This document shows, piece by piece, positions 1 through 9,715 of a DNA stretch of 64,000 nt; within the stretch, counting starts at the first letter, position 1, and every line of letters starts with the position of its first letter. The DNA is taken from assembly GCA_035440755.1 (NCBI GenBank), contig DAORND010000004.1:21942-85941 (forward strand). Reading direction: 5' to 3'. Source of the DNA: Aquimonas sp002352135 (GTDB lineage: Bacteria > Pseudomonadota > Gammaproteobacteria > Xanthomonadales > Xanthomonadaceae). The notes below the pieces were generated by a model, which was not told the origin of the DNA, made no database searches, and saw nothing but the letters and a program-made list of their open reading frames with translations. Made by a program: the position numbers and the translations under genes.

Positions 1-1794
1 TTGAATCCTGCCCATTTGTTGACTCGGTTGACCATCGCCGCAGCGTTCATGGTTCTCTCTGGCGTCACCATCCATCAGGCGCAGGGCATGATCGAGATGC
101 ACTTCAGCATCTTCGTACTTCTTGCCGTGCTGCTGTACTACCGAGACTGGCGCCCACTGGTGTTCGGCGCCGCAGTCATCGCCGTGCATCACCTTTTGTT
201 CGATTTTCTGCAGCGCAACGGCTGGCCGGTGTGGGTTTTCGCCAAAGACACGGGTTTCATCGTCGTGGTCATCCACGCGTTGTTCGTGGTGGCAGAGACG
301 GCGGTGCTGGTGGTGATGGCGCGTCAATTGGCGCGCGAGGTGTCGATTCTTGGCGCCGATCCCGACCAGTTGATCGCCGTGGCCAACGCGTTGGCACAGG
401 GTGAGCGTGTCAATCAAGTCAATCTGAACTCCCTGCCTGCGGGGAGCATTGGTCACGCCATTCATCGTACGGCGACGACGATGGACGCGACTTTGGGCGA
501 GGTGCAAGCAGCACTAATCAAGCTCGAACGCGGCGAGCTGGACGGGCATGTCAACGAAGACGGTCTGCAAGGGCGTTTCGCGCAGATGGCGCGCTCGGTC
601 AATCATTCTCTGCAACAGCTGGATCGGGTGCTGTCAGCGGCGGTGCATTCGGCAACCCATCTTGCCAAAGGCCAACTGGGCCAGAAGGTCGATGTCGAGG
701 CCTCGGGTCTGTTCGCGGAACTGCGCGATTCGGTCAATTCCATGCGTCAGTCGGTGGAACACTTCAACGAAATTCAGGACGAAGCGCTGGAACACGCTGC
801 AGAAGGCGACGTGAGCTATCGCATCGACACGGCGGGCTTGGATGGATTCCACCTGCTTCAGGTGGTGGCGATGAACTTCATGCTGCAGCATTTCGATACC
901 GTGCTGACGGACACCCAGCGCTTTCTTGAAGCGGTGGCAGAGGGCAATCTCGCCGTGCGCTATCCGACGGGTCAGTTGGGCCGGTTCGGCGAGTTGTCCG
1001 AGGTGGCCAATCGTGCGGTGCAGTCCATGAGTGGCCTGGTACAGCAGATTCAGACGGCGGCCGATGTGATCCGGCAGGCATCGACCGAAATCGCCTCCGG
1101 CAATGCGGACCTGTCAACGCGCACCGAGCAACAGGCGGCCGTACTGGAAGAAACCGCCAGCAGTATGGAAGAGCTCACCGCCACCGTGAGGCAGAACGGC
1201 GAGAACGCGCGTTCCGCCAATCAACTGGCGATTGGCGCGGCCGATGTCGCCGAACGCGGCGGCGAGGTCGTCAACAAAGTGGTGGCGACCATGCGTGATA
1301 TCGATGAATCGTCGCGGCGCATTGTGGACATCATTTCCGTCATCGATGGCATCGCCTTCCAGACCAATATCCTGGCGCTCAATGCTGCGGTGGAAGCCGC
1401 GCGTGCAGGTGAGCAAGGGCGCGGCTTTGCTGTCGTCGCCTCGGAGGTGCGGTCCTTGGCGCAACGCTCGGCCGATGCCGCGAAGGAAATCAAATCGCTG
1501 ATCACTGACTCGGTCGGCAAGATCGGCAGCGGTGCCGCGCTGGTCAACAGCGCGGGACAAACGATGACCGAGATTGTGCACTCGGTGAAGCGCGTGACTG
1601 ACATCATTGGTGAGATTTCCTCGGCCTCTGCCGAGCAGACCGCCGGCATTGAACAGGTCAATTCGACCGTGACGCATCTGGATGAGACCACGCAGCAGAA
1701 CGCCGCGATGGTCGAGGAGGCCTCGGCAGCAGCGCGCTCCATGCAGGAGCAGGCGCAGCAACTCAATCGGACCGTGACGCAGTTCCGCATTTAG
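1..1794 (+). CDS. Methyl-accepting chemotaxis protein, N-terminus cut by window edge
   Basis: A chemoreceptor that would signal to CheA/CheW. The visible 597 residues begin with membrane segments (about residues 5-110) carrying an EMHF motif and an HH pair, an integral-membrane sensor rather than a periplasmic domain. HAMP-like segments follow (about 115-350), then a methyl-accepting signalling domain (about 355-597). The hairpin tip, with the motif FQTNILALNAAVEAARAG, is fully conserved. The first codon here is TTG at base 1, and the reading frame enters already inside a hydrophobic stretch, so the true start probably lies upstream of the window. It is the first of four receptors on the + strand. 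There is no C-terminal CheR-binding pentapeptide. Confidence 0.93.
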   Translation: MNPAHLLTRLTIAAAFMVLSGVTIHQAQGMIEMHFSIFVLLAVLLYYRDWRPLVFGAAVIAVHHLLFDFLQRNGWPVWVFAKDTGFIVVVIHALFVVAETAVLVVMARQLAREVSILGADPDQLIAVANALAQGERVNQVNLNSLPAGSIGHAIHRTATTMDATLGEVQAALIKLERGELDGHVNEDGLQGRFAQMARSVNHSLQQLDRVLSAAVHSATHLAKGQLGQKVDVEASGLFAELRDSVNSMRQSVEHFNEIQDEALEHAAEGDVSYRIDTAGLDGFHLLQVVAMNFMLQHFDTVLTDTQRFLEAVAEGNLAVRYPTGQLGRFGELSEVANRAVQSMSGLVQQIQTAADVIRQASTEIASGNADLSTRTEQQAAVLEETASSMEELTATVRQNGENARSANQLAIGAADVAERGGEVVNKVVATMRDIDESSRRIVDIISVIDGIAFQTNILALNAAVEAARAGEQGRGFAVVASEVRSLAQRSADAAKEIKSLITDSVGKIGSGAALVNSAGQTMTEIVHSVKRVTDIIGEISSASAEQTAGIEQVNSTVTHLDETTQQNAAMVEEASAAARSMQEQAQQLNRTVTQFRI

Positions 1795-1984
1795 CGGTCG
1801 ATTGCGAGACTCCTGGTCCGGAACGCGGCAGGAATGTCCAGCTTGCCAGCGTGAGGCTGTGCCTGATGGCATGACCTCGACACCCTGCGCAGCAGAAGTG
1901 TTGGCCGCAGTTCAACCCTCAAGATCTGGCACGTGCCCTGTAATGCAGCGCGGACTGCTCGCCTTTGCGGGCTTGGGAGGGGAC

Positions 1985-2758
1985 ATGAACAAGCAAGTTT
2001 TGCTGCACCTGACGACCTGCGCGGTCCTTTGTGCTTGCGCGATGACGAATGTGGCGAACGCCGATCCGTTGGCCACCGACCGACCTGACTTTGTCGAATC
2101 AAGCAATACCGTCGGCGCAGGACGATGGCAGATCGAAATGGGTTTGGTGCGCGAGCGTGGCGCGGAGGGCGAGAGTACGTCCTGGCTGCTTCCTACCTTG
2201 CTGCGCGTCGGTTTGGGAGATTCCTGGGAACTGCGCTTCGAGAGCGATACGTTTCAACGCGTTCGGCTTCCGGATGGCGAAACGTTTGACGGCCTGAACG
2301 ATCTGGCGGTGGGTCTGAAGTACCACGTACAGGCGGAACCGCTGGGTGCATCGCTGGCGTGGTTGGTCCATGCCGACCTGGATAGCGGCAGCGCCGAGTT
2401 CCGTGGCACCGGCGTACGACCATCGCTGCGTCTGGTTGCCGAGTGGGTCTTGAACGACGACTGGTCCTTGGGCGTGATGCCCGGCGTGGTCCGCGATCAC
2501 GATGGCGAAAGCCGCTACATCGCCTGGATCGCCTCTGCGGTCATCGGGCGCGCATTGAGTGATCACCATCGTGTGTTTGCCGAGATCCAGCTGCCACAGA
2601 TCGCCGCGACGGAACACGGTGGCACACAGGCTGCATTCGATGTCGGTGGTGCTTGGTTACTGAGTGACGATCTGCAACTCGACACCGCCATCAGCCTTGG
2701 ACTGAACGAGCGAACGCCCGATTGGGCGTGGACGCTGGGGCTGTCCATCCGCTGGTAG
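1985..2758 (+). CDS. Outer-membrane beta-barrel protein of the MetA-pathway/transporter family
   Basis: A 257-residue exported protein. The ATG was chosen because a GGGAGGGG ribosome-binding site lies just upstream; the open frame itself continues further 5'. A signal peptide ends near residue 26 (VANA before DPLATDRPDF). The mature protein opens with the TDRPDF motif typical of small outer-membrane proteins annotated as transporters or MetA-pathway phenol-degradation proteins, then alternates short beta-strand-like stretches and ends on an aromatic-containing strand (LGLSIRW), as beta-barrels do. The substrate cannot be told. It sits between two chemoreceptor genes in the same orientation, so a role in taking up a sensed compound is possible but unproven. 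Confidence 0.7.
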   Translation: MNKQVLLHLTTCAVLCACAMTNVANADPLATDRPDFVESSNTVGAGRWQIEMGLVRERGAEGESTSWLLPTLLRVGLGDSWELRFESDTFQRVRLPDGETFDGLNDLAVGLKYHVQAEPLGASLAWLVHADLDSGSAEFRGTGVRPSLRLVAEWVLNDDWSLGVMPGVVRDHDGESRYIAWIASAVIGRALSDHHRVFAEIQLPQIAATEHGGTQAAFDVGGAWLLSDDLQLDTAISLGLNERTPDWAWTLGLSIRW

Positions 2759-2811
2759 TCCACACGTCCGCCCCCCAACACTTTTCGGACAACATCGTGC
2801 GACTCCCCAGA

Positions 2812-5236
2812 ATGCTCTACCACGCGGTGATGCCGGCCGCGCGTTTGATGGATCGGCTGCGATTCACCAGCAAGCTGATCACCATTGGCCTGATCTTTGT
2901 GGCCGCTATTGCCGTGCTGACCCTGCAGCTCCTACCTCTGCTGCGTTTCAATATCGACTTTATCGACAAGGAGCGTCGAGGCTTGCTGGTGGCAGAGCCG
3001 TTGGGCCAGGCCATCAGCGCTGTCGCCGACTTGCGGGCCGGCGCCGGCTCCCAGGCGTCAGCCGCGTTCGAGCAGGCGTGGAAGCGGGTTGGCGAATGGC
3101 ACCAGACGCATGCGGAGGATATGCCGCAAAGCGAGTCGATGCAGCGAATCGAGGCGCAGTGGAAGACACTGGGCAGTTCGCCGAGTGTCGAGGAGACCGA
3201 CGCCTTCATGGTGGAGCTGATCACCTTGGGCGAGGCCGTGGCGGACGCGTCCAACCTGACTCTGGACCCCGAGATCAATGCCTATGTGCTGATGGATGCG
3301 GTGTTCTTCAAACATCCTGGGGCGGCCAATCAACTGGCGCAATTACGTGATCAGGGTGTTCGCCTGAACGTTGGCACTGCAACAGATACCGCCGTTTCGG
3401 AGCTCGGTCGCGCGGTAGGTATGTTGCAGGTGGCGAAAAACCTGCTGGATCGCGCAACCTGGTATCGAGCGCGTCATGCAGGCAAGGCCAGCGGTGGCTG
3501 CTGCACTGCAGGCCAAGTTCACTGACACCCAAGCTTCCCTGCAGGCATTCACGCAGTTGGCCGATAGGTGGCTGAGTGGAGCGTCAGATGTCGACGCGAC
3601 ACAGTTTCGGACTGTTGGCGACGCTGCCGTACGTTCATTGCTCGAATTGCGCAATGGCTCGATCATCGCCTTGGGCGAAGAGCTGGCCTTGCGACAAGGC
3701 GGTTACGAGCACAACAGAGTGATTGCGTTGGTCGCACTCGTGGCTTCGTCGCTGACCGCGCTGTACTTCTTCTTCGGCTTTGCACGCTCGCTGTCGGCGA
3801 CCCTCAGAGGCTTGAGTCGTGCGGCGCAGGCGCTTGCCGCGGGAGAGTTTCCCCCACGCATTGATCTGCAGCCGCAAGATGAGCTGCAAGACATTGCCGA
3901 CGAGCTTGATCGAGTTACCGGCGTGCTACGGCAGTTTGAAGAAGAGCAGCACGAGATGTTCGTGCAGCACCAGACTGGCGGCGTGAGTCATCGGATAAAT
4001 GAGGCCCGCTTCAGCGGTGCCTATGCCGGCATTGCCAAGGGCGTGAACGATTTGATCGCCTCGCACATTGCGGTGAAGCACCGCATCGTCGAGGTCGCTT
4101 CCGACTATGCGCGCGGCAACTTCACTGATGCCATGGACAGGCTGCCCGGCGAAGAAGCGTCGATTTCGTCCGCCATGGATGCCGTTCGCGACAGCCTTTC
4201 TCGATTGCGTAACGAGATCGTGCGCTTGGGGGATGCCGCGGCCGCAGGCGAGTTGCATGAACGCGGTGACGAGTCGGCTTTCGAATTCAGCTTCCGTGAC
4301 ATGGTCAGCGGACTGAATCGCCTGATGTCGGTGACCCAAGAGGGTGTGCAGAGCGTGTCCAGCGTCATGCAGGCCGTGGCCGCGGGCGATCTTCGCCAGC
4401 GCATGCAAGGCGAGTTCAAGGGCGCGTTCTCGAAACTGCAGGTGGCTGCCAATCAAAGCGTTGAACAGTTGTCGCAGATGGTGCGCCAGATCAACGAGAC
4501 AGCGCAGAGCATCTACACGGCATCCAGCGAAATCGTCAGTGGCAATGATGATCTCTCTCAACGCACCGAAGAGCAGGCGGCATCACTGGAACAGACGGCC
4601 AGCAGCATGGAGGAACTGACTGCTACCGTTCGTCTCAATGCCGACAATGCGCGATTGGCCGACCAGCACTCGCAGGGCGCAGCCGAGTTGGCTGAGCGAG
4701 GCGCGGATGTCGTTTCTGGCGTCGTGCAAACCATGCATGAAATTGAAGCCTCGTCGCGCCGCATCGTCGACATCATTGGCGTGATTGATGGCATCGCCTT
4801 CCAGACCAATATCCTTGCCTTGAATGCGGCGGTCGAGGCCGCGCGGGCGGGCGATCAGGGCCGTGGTTTCGCGGTCGTCGCCTCTGAAGTGCGCTCGCTG
4901 GCCCAGCGTTCGGCCCAGGCCGCCAAGGAGATCAAAGGGCTGATCGATGATTCGGTCAACAAGGTGCAAAGCGGCAGTGCCTTGGTCGATACGGCGGGCG
5001 GTACCATCAGTGACGTGCGAACGGCGGTGCGTCAGGCGGCCACTTTGATCGGTGAAATTTCTTCGGCCTCGGGCGAGCAACGCGCGGGCATCGAGCAGGT
5101 CAATGCCACGGTGACCCAGATGGATCAGGTCACGCAGCAGAATGCGGCGTTGGTTGAGGAGGCGACGGCAGCAGCGCGTTCCTTGGAAGAGCAAGCCGAT
5201 CAGCTCGCGCGCATGGTGGCCGCATTCAAGTTGTAG
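2812..5236 (+). pseudogene. Methyl-accepting chemotaxis protein disrupted by a frameshift
   Basis: Two overlapping frames make one receptor. Bases 2812-3525 encode an N-terminus (MLYHAVMPAARLMDRL), a membrane segment and most of a periplasmic four-helix ligand domain. The second frame continues the same domain around 3470-3710, followed by a second membrane segment near 3720-3785, tandem HAMP domains (about 3800-4480) and a complete methyl-accepting domain ending at 5236. The frames can be joined by removing one base near 3459-3460, which gives the continuous junction DRATGIERVMQA. The ATG at 2812 aligns with the start of the receptor at 6258, which shares ARxxxRLMDRL. The rest is well conserved, so the lesion is recent or a sequencing error. 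If real, the receptor is dead, or a fragment without the first membrane segment is made from 3476. Confidence 0.85.
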
Positions 5237-5299
5237 CCCATCGCCAAGCGATCCGTCATCTCCGCGAGCGCGTGACACCACGTGCTCGCCTCGCCATTG

Positions 5300-5719
5300 G
5301 CATCGTCATACCCGCGAAACGGGGTATCCACGTACGTGCCCTACCCACCAAAAGCCATGGACTCCCGCCATCGCGGGAGTGACGAGCAACAGAGCGTCAT
5401 CTGCCAGCGAGGGAGCAACGCAGGCCCGCCTTATCATTTGGACTCGTCATACCCGCGAAAGCGGGTATCCACGTACTTGCCTCGTCAACCAAGAGCCATG
5501 GACTCCCGCCATCGCGGGAGTGACGAGCAACTGGGCGTCTTCTACCCGCACGGGAATGACGCAGGTCCGCCTTGCCATTGGGACTCGTCATACCTGCGAA
5601 TGCGGGTATCCACGTACTTGCCTTGTCCACCAAGAGCCATGGACTCCCGCCTGCGCGGGAGTGACGAGCAAGAGTGGCGTCATCCACCTGCGCGGGAACT
5701 GGGATGCAACGCGGTCTAA
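5300..5719. repeat. Three tandem copies of a 141-bp repeat with two palindromes each
   Basis: Units start at 5300, 5441 and 5582, exactly 141 bp apart. Each holds one palindrome of the form TACCCGCGAAAGCGGGTA and, about 50 bp later, a second of the form ACTCCCGCCATCGCGGGAGT, followed by GACGAGCAA. Copies differ by scattered substitutions; the third has TACCTGCGAATGCGGGTA. This is REP/BIME-like architecture, as seen in intergenic repeats of xanthomonads. Open frames run through on both strands and give repetitive peptides (PRKRVSTYLP), but these are by-products of the repeat length being a multiple of three. The array fills the space between the 3' ends of the frameshifted receptor and the TonB-C gene. 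Confidence 0.9.
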
Positions 5720-5758
5720 TGGGTACTCGGAAATCGGGCTCAACCTGCTACGGTCATC

Positions 5759-6085
5759 TCAAAGTTTGAAGTCGATCCGCCGCTTGACCCGGGTTTCCCC
5801 GTCGCTGCTGGGCTGGAACGTCCAGCCCTTCACGGCGCGCACAGCCTCGCGTTCGAACACGCGCGGCGGCTGCGCCTTCAACACGTTGACCGAACCGACT
5901 TTGCCATCGGCACCAATCACGAACTCGACCTCGACAAATCCCTCCAGCCCGCGGCGTGCGGCATCCGCAGGGTAGGACGGCGGGTCCTGTTTGACCGGAA
6001 TGGGCGCACCGGCGATTGCGACGGAACCCATCCCCAGCATCAATACACCGGACACGGCGATGTTCAACAAGACGACTGCTTTCAT
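5759..6085 (-). CDS. Small exported TonB C-terminal-domain protein
   Basis: A 108-residue protein with a signal peptide (about residues 1-25, ending SVAIA before GAPIPV) followed almost at once by a TonB C-terminal domain. The domain is recognised by YPADAARRGLEGFVEVEFVI, the DGKV turn and a terminal AVKGWTFQP segment with a charged last strand. Classic TonB has an N-terminal membrane anchor and a long proline-rich spacer; both are missing, so it cannot reach ExbBD in the usual way. Such short single-domain proteins are common in xanthomonads and their role is unclear. It is convergent with the second receptor across the repeat array and divergent from the receptor at 6258. Confidence 0.8.
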   Translation of the reverse strand: MKAVVLLNIAVSGVLMLGMGSVAIAGAPIPVKQDPPSYPADAARRGLEGFVEVEFVIGADGKVGSVNVLKAQPPRVFEREAVRAVKGWTFQPSSDGETRVKRRIDFKL

Positions 6086-6257
6086 ACGTGACCCCCTCTC
6101 TGTTTCGCGATGAGAGTGGCTTTGCAATGCCCGTACCAGTGCGAACTGGTGCACATCTTGGGATGGCCGTCGGGCACCAACGGCATGCGAATTGCAGCCT
6201 GCATACCGACGCTTTGTCGCAGGGCAAAGCGCATGGACCGAACGAAGAGACCGTCCC

Positions 6258-9200
6258 ATGAGCCTGATCCAACTGTTGACCCCCATCGCCCGCCCGGCTA
6301 CCCGTTTGATGGACAGGTTGTCCATGAAAGGCAAGCTCGGTGTCATCGCGCTTTCCTTCCTGACTGCCAGCCTGATCCTCGCGGGCATGATCGTTTCTTC
6401 CAGCAATCGCCAATTGGCGGTGCTGGAGCAGATCGAGCATGGCGAACATCTCATCGAGCCGGCGATCCAGATGCTGTTTGAGATCTCTGGTGGCACCGAG
6501 GCCGCGCGCCAACGCGTGGCGGGCGACACGACGGCGGCCAGCACGGAGCAAGCCCATCGCGCGGCGCAGCTGGCCGCATTGGGCGAGGCAACGGAACACG
6601 TAGGCGACCTGCCGCAGGATCCACGGCTGGTCAAGGCACTGGCTGACCTGGATGCGGCCGTCAAGGAGTCGGCACAACCGCAGGAAGACGCTAACGTCAT
6701 CGTCCAGCGTGACATGCTGGCGATGCACGGTGTGGTGACCTTCCTCAACGAGGGATTCGTCAGCAGCGGCCTGTATCTCGACAATGACGTGGAAACCCTG
6801 AGCTTGGGCGGAATCGCCAGCAATCAGGTGCCGTTGTTGTTGGATCGGATCAGCCGGATTCGCGTGCTGTCGAACCTGGTCATTGAAGGGGGTGCGGTAT
6901 GGGTGGAGGACCGCATCGACATCAGTAGCGCGGATCGTGAAATCGCCAGCGCGTTCGATACCTTGCAACGCGATATTGAGCGACTGGAGCCGCAGGGCGG
7001 TGCCGTGACCAATGCCATCAACGCCGTCAACGGCAGTATCGGTGCCTTGCGCGAAGCGGTGCAAAGCAAACTGCTGGATGCGGAAGAGCTGCAGATGGAT
7101 GCGGCCGAGTTACGCCAATTGGGTGTGGCGGCGGAAAAGTCGGTCCGTGAACTACTGAACGTCGTGGAGCCAATGCTTGGTGAGCGTGTTGCAGAGCGCG
7201 TATCCGACTTGCGTCGGAATCGCTTGATGGTGATCTTGGGCATCGTCGCGATGCTGCTGATTGCGGTGTACCTGTTTCTGGGCTTCATCCAGAGTGTCAG
7301 TCAGTCGGTCTCCGCCATCGCCGATACCGCCAAGGACTTGGCGCACGGCGTGTTCCGTGAGCGCGTGGATGTGGACACGCGCGATGAGATGCGCACCATC
7401 GCGGACTCGCTGGAATCGGTCGGTTCGGCCTTGCGGAGCTTTGCTGCGGCGCAGACCGAGATGGCCGAAAAGCATGACGCGGGCACCATCAGTCACATGA
7501 TTCCAGCTGACCAGTTTCAGGGCGAATATCAGCGACTGGTTATTGGCGTCAACGGTTTGGTGCAATCGCATATCGATACGAAGTTCAACGCCATCGGACT
7601 GATTGAACGCTATGGTGTGGGCGACCTGAGCAAGGACATTGCCCTGCTTCCCGGCGAAAAGGCGCGGGTCAGCGAATCGGTTCGTGCGGTCAAGTCGAAC
7701 CTCACCGCCATCAACAATGAAATCCAGCGCCTAGTGAATGCCGCGAATGCCGGTGACTTCACGGTGCGCGGTGAAGCCGACCGCTTCCAGTTCGCTTTCC
7801 GCGAAATGGTCGACGGCCTGAACCAGTTGATGCGTGTCACCGACAGCGGCTTGCGCGACTTTGGTCGCTTGGCCGGTGCGCTGTCCCAGGGCGATCTGAC
7901 GGATCACGTCACGGGCGACTACAAGGGCCAGTTCGGCACCATGAAGGACGCCCTGAACAGCACGGTGGAAAGCCTCAGCGGACTGGTCGGGCAGATCAAG
8001 GGCTCGACCGATTCCATCAATACCGCCGCGCGCGAAATCGCCGCGGGCAACAGCGATCTGTCGACACGCACCGAGCAACAGGCGGCGTCGCTGGAAGAAA
8101 CCGCCGCCTCGATGGAAGAGCTGACCGCGACGGTGCGGCAGAACGCCGAGAACGCCCGCAGCGCAAACCAGTTGGCCATCGGTGCGGCGGAAGTGGCCGA
8201 GAAGGGTGGTCAGGTGGTCGACAAGGTCATCCACACGATGAGCGAAATCGACGGCTCCTCGAAGAAGATCGCCGACATCATCAGTGTGATCGATGGCATC
8301 GCCTTCCAGACCAATATCTTGGCGTTGAACGCAGCGGTCGAAGCCGCGCGTGCCGGTGAACAGGGGCGTGGCTTTGCCGTGGTGGCCTCGGAAGTCCGCT
8401 CGCTGGCGCAGCGTTCGGCGAATGCCGCCAAGGAGATCAAGACCTTGATTACCGACTCGGTGGACAAGGTGCGCAGCGGCTCCGAGCTGGTCGATCAGGC
8501 TGGTCGCACCATGCACGAGGTGCTGAACTCGGTGAAGCGTGTCACCGACATCATGGGCGAGATTTCCGCCGCCAGTGCGGAACAGAGCAGTGGCATCGAG
8601 CAGGTCAGCGCCACGGTCACGCAGATGGATCAGACCACGCAGGAAAACGCCGCGATGGTCGAAGAAGCCACGGCGGCAGCGCGCTCGCTGGAGAATCAGG
8701 CCGACGGACTGAGCGAAGCCGTGCAGCGCTTCAAGCTGTCGGACGAGGTGGTGCGAAAAGCGATGGCCGCGCGCATCGCGAACGTCAAAGTCGAATCGAA
8801 AGCGGGCGAGGGTCCGGACTTCGAGGCGATGATCAACGTACATCGCGACTGGAAGAACCGCCTGCTCGACTTCCTGCGCCGCAAGGGTGAGTCGCTGGTT
8901 GCCGCCGAAGTCAGCAAGGACAATGTCTGCGCATTGGGTGAATGGCTGCACGGGCCGGGGCAGCGCTTTGCGCAGTACGAGGAATACGCCGAGTTGGTCA
9001 AGGATCACGCCGAGTTCCACAGGCATGCCGGCAAGGTCATCAGCGAGTTCGAGAAAGGCCACATGCAGGTTGCACAGAGCCTGCTGGATCACGATTTCTC
9101 GGATGCCACGGCTCGCACACTCACGGGCATCCGCAAACTGCGCATCCATGTGCAGAACGACAGCGGGCACGTTGCTACGCCAGTGCACAAACCCGCATTG

Positions 9201-9407
9201 GTGAAGGGGGTTGGGACGCCGACCGCTGCCAAGCTCCGTTCGACGCCTGCGGCCGCCGTCAAAGCCGACAAGGCTGCTGCGTCGGTCAAACCGGTCACCA
9301 AACCGGCAGCAAGCAAACCGGTGGCGGTCAGCAAGCCCAAGGCGGTCGCCGCGCCGACGCGTGCCGCGGTGAGCAAGGGCGACGAGATGGAGTGGACCGA
9401 GTTCTGA
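6258..9407 (+). CDS. Large methyl-accepting chemotaxis protein with CZB domain
   Basis: A 1049-residue receptor. Order: cytoplasmic N-terminus ending MDRLSMKGKL, a membrane segment (about 25-45), a long helical periplasmic domain, a second membrane segment near residue 330 (LMVILGIVAMLLIAVYLFLG), several HAMP-type segments (about 355-570), the methyl-accepting domain (about 575-830), a chemoreceptor zinc-binding (CZB) domain (about 855-960), and a Lys/Ala/Pro-rich tail. The CZB domain shows NVHRDW, NVCALGEWLHG and KDHAEFHRH, giving the His and Cys ligands of the family. CZB domains are known to respond to zinc or to hypochlorite through the zinc-bound cysteine; that role here is inferred. The ATG at 6258 is supported by alignment with the receptor at 2812. 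Confidence 0.94.
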   Translation: MSLIQLLTPIARPATRLMDRLSMKGKLGVIALSFLTASLILAGMIVSSSNRQLAVLEQIEHGEHLIEPAIQMLFEISGGTEAARQRVAGDTTAASTEQAHRAAQLAALGEATEHVGDLPQDPRLVKALADLDAAVKESAQPQEDANVIVQRDMLAMHGVVTFLNEGFVSSGLYLDNDVETLSLGGIASNQVPLLLDRISRIRVLSNLVIEGGAVWVEDRIDISSADREIASAFDTLQRDIERLEPQGGAVTNAINAVNGSIGALREAVQSKLLDAEELQMDAAELRQLGVAAEKSVRELLNVVEPMLGERVAERVSDLRRNRLMVILGIVAMLLIAVYLFLGFIQSVSQSVSAIADTAKDLAHGVFRERVDVDTRDEMRTIADSLESVGSALRSFAAAQTEMAEKHDAGTISHMIPADQFQGEYQRLVIGVNGLVQSHIDTKFNAIGLIERYGVGDLSKDIALLPGEKARVSESVRAVKSNLTAINNEIQRLVNAANAGDFTVRGEADRFQFAFREMVDGLNQLMRVTDSGLRDFGRLAGALSQGDLTDHVTGDYKGQFGTMKDALNSTVESLSGLVGQIKGSTDSINTAAREIAAGNSDLSTRTEQQAASLEETAASMEELTATVRQNAENARSANQLAIGAAEVAEKGGQVVDKVIHTMSEIDGSSKKIADIISVIDGIAFQTNILALNAAVEAARAGEQGRGFAVVASEVRSLAQRSANAAKEIKTLITDSVDKVRSGSELVDQAGRTMHEVLNSVKRVTDIMGEISAASAEQSSGIEQVSATVTQMDQTTQENAAMVEEATAAARSLENQADGLSEAVQRFKLSDEVVRKAMAARIANVKVESKAGEGPDFEAMINVHRDWKNRLLDFLRRKGESLVAAEVSKDNVCALGEWLHGPGQRFAQYEEYAELVKDHAEFHRHAGKVISEFEKGHMQVAQSLLDHDFSDATARTLTGIRKLRIHVQNDSGHVATPVHKPALVKGVGTPTAAKLRSTPAAAVKADKAAASVKPVTKPAASKPVAVSKPKAVAAPTRAAVSKGDEMEWTEF

Positions 9408-9715
9408 GTTGTCCTTCCGCCCTGTCCCCGGTCTGCAAAGCCAGAGGACAGGGTGGATTTCAACCGGGTGACCACGCGAGGGGCGTTCGGGCAGCAAGGG
9501 GAGCATGTCGAGCTTGACGCATCGAAGCGGATTCCGGTTGAGCAGGGACCGTCCATACGGACTTGTTGCCGAATCCCTCACCGTTCGACAGGCACCTATC
9601 GCAGCAACACTGCCAGGCGGGGCAGTCGCAATCAAACAATGAGGTTTCCATCACGATGATGTGTTGATGCGCAGAGGCGCTTGGGGGCGAATCGCGCAAA
9701 CGAACGGGGGTTCGT
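9408..9715. other. 308-bp intergenic region between two receptors
   Basis: No gene was found. An imperfect hairpin lies at 9420-9453 (CCCTGTCC pairs with GGACAGGG over an 18-base loop) just after the receptor stop. It could be a weak terminator, although no T-tract follows. The rest has no recognisable site beyond the ribosome-binding region of the next gene. Confidence 0.5.

Noticed and set aside
5300..5719. CRISPR array
   Set aside because: Units are 141 bp with both palindromes and the intervening DNA conserved. There are no unique spacers of constant length and no cas genes.
5282..5975. Repetitive open frames of 145, 277 and 96 codons on both strands
   Set aside because: They are translations of the 141-bp repeat array (PRKRVSTYLP ... 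MDSRHRGSDEQ), a known source of false proteins, and have no start signals.
7731..9635. 634-codon open frame antisense to the receptor at 6258
   Set aside because: It mirrors the codon bias of the receptor gene, has no signal, domain or ribosome-binding site, and its residues (His/Arg/Gly/Leu rich) are typical of an antisense shadow. The same holds for the antisense frames at 1114-1872, 4583-5281 and 42094-43287.
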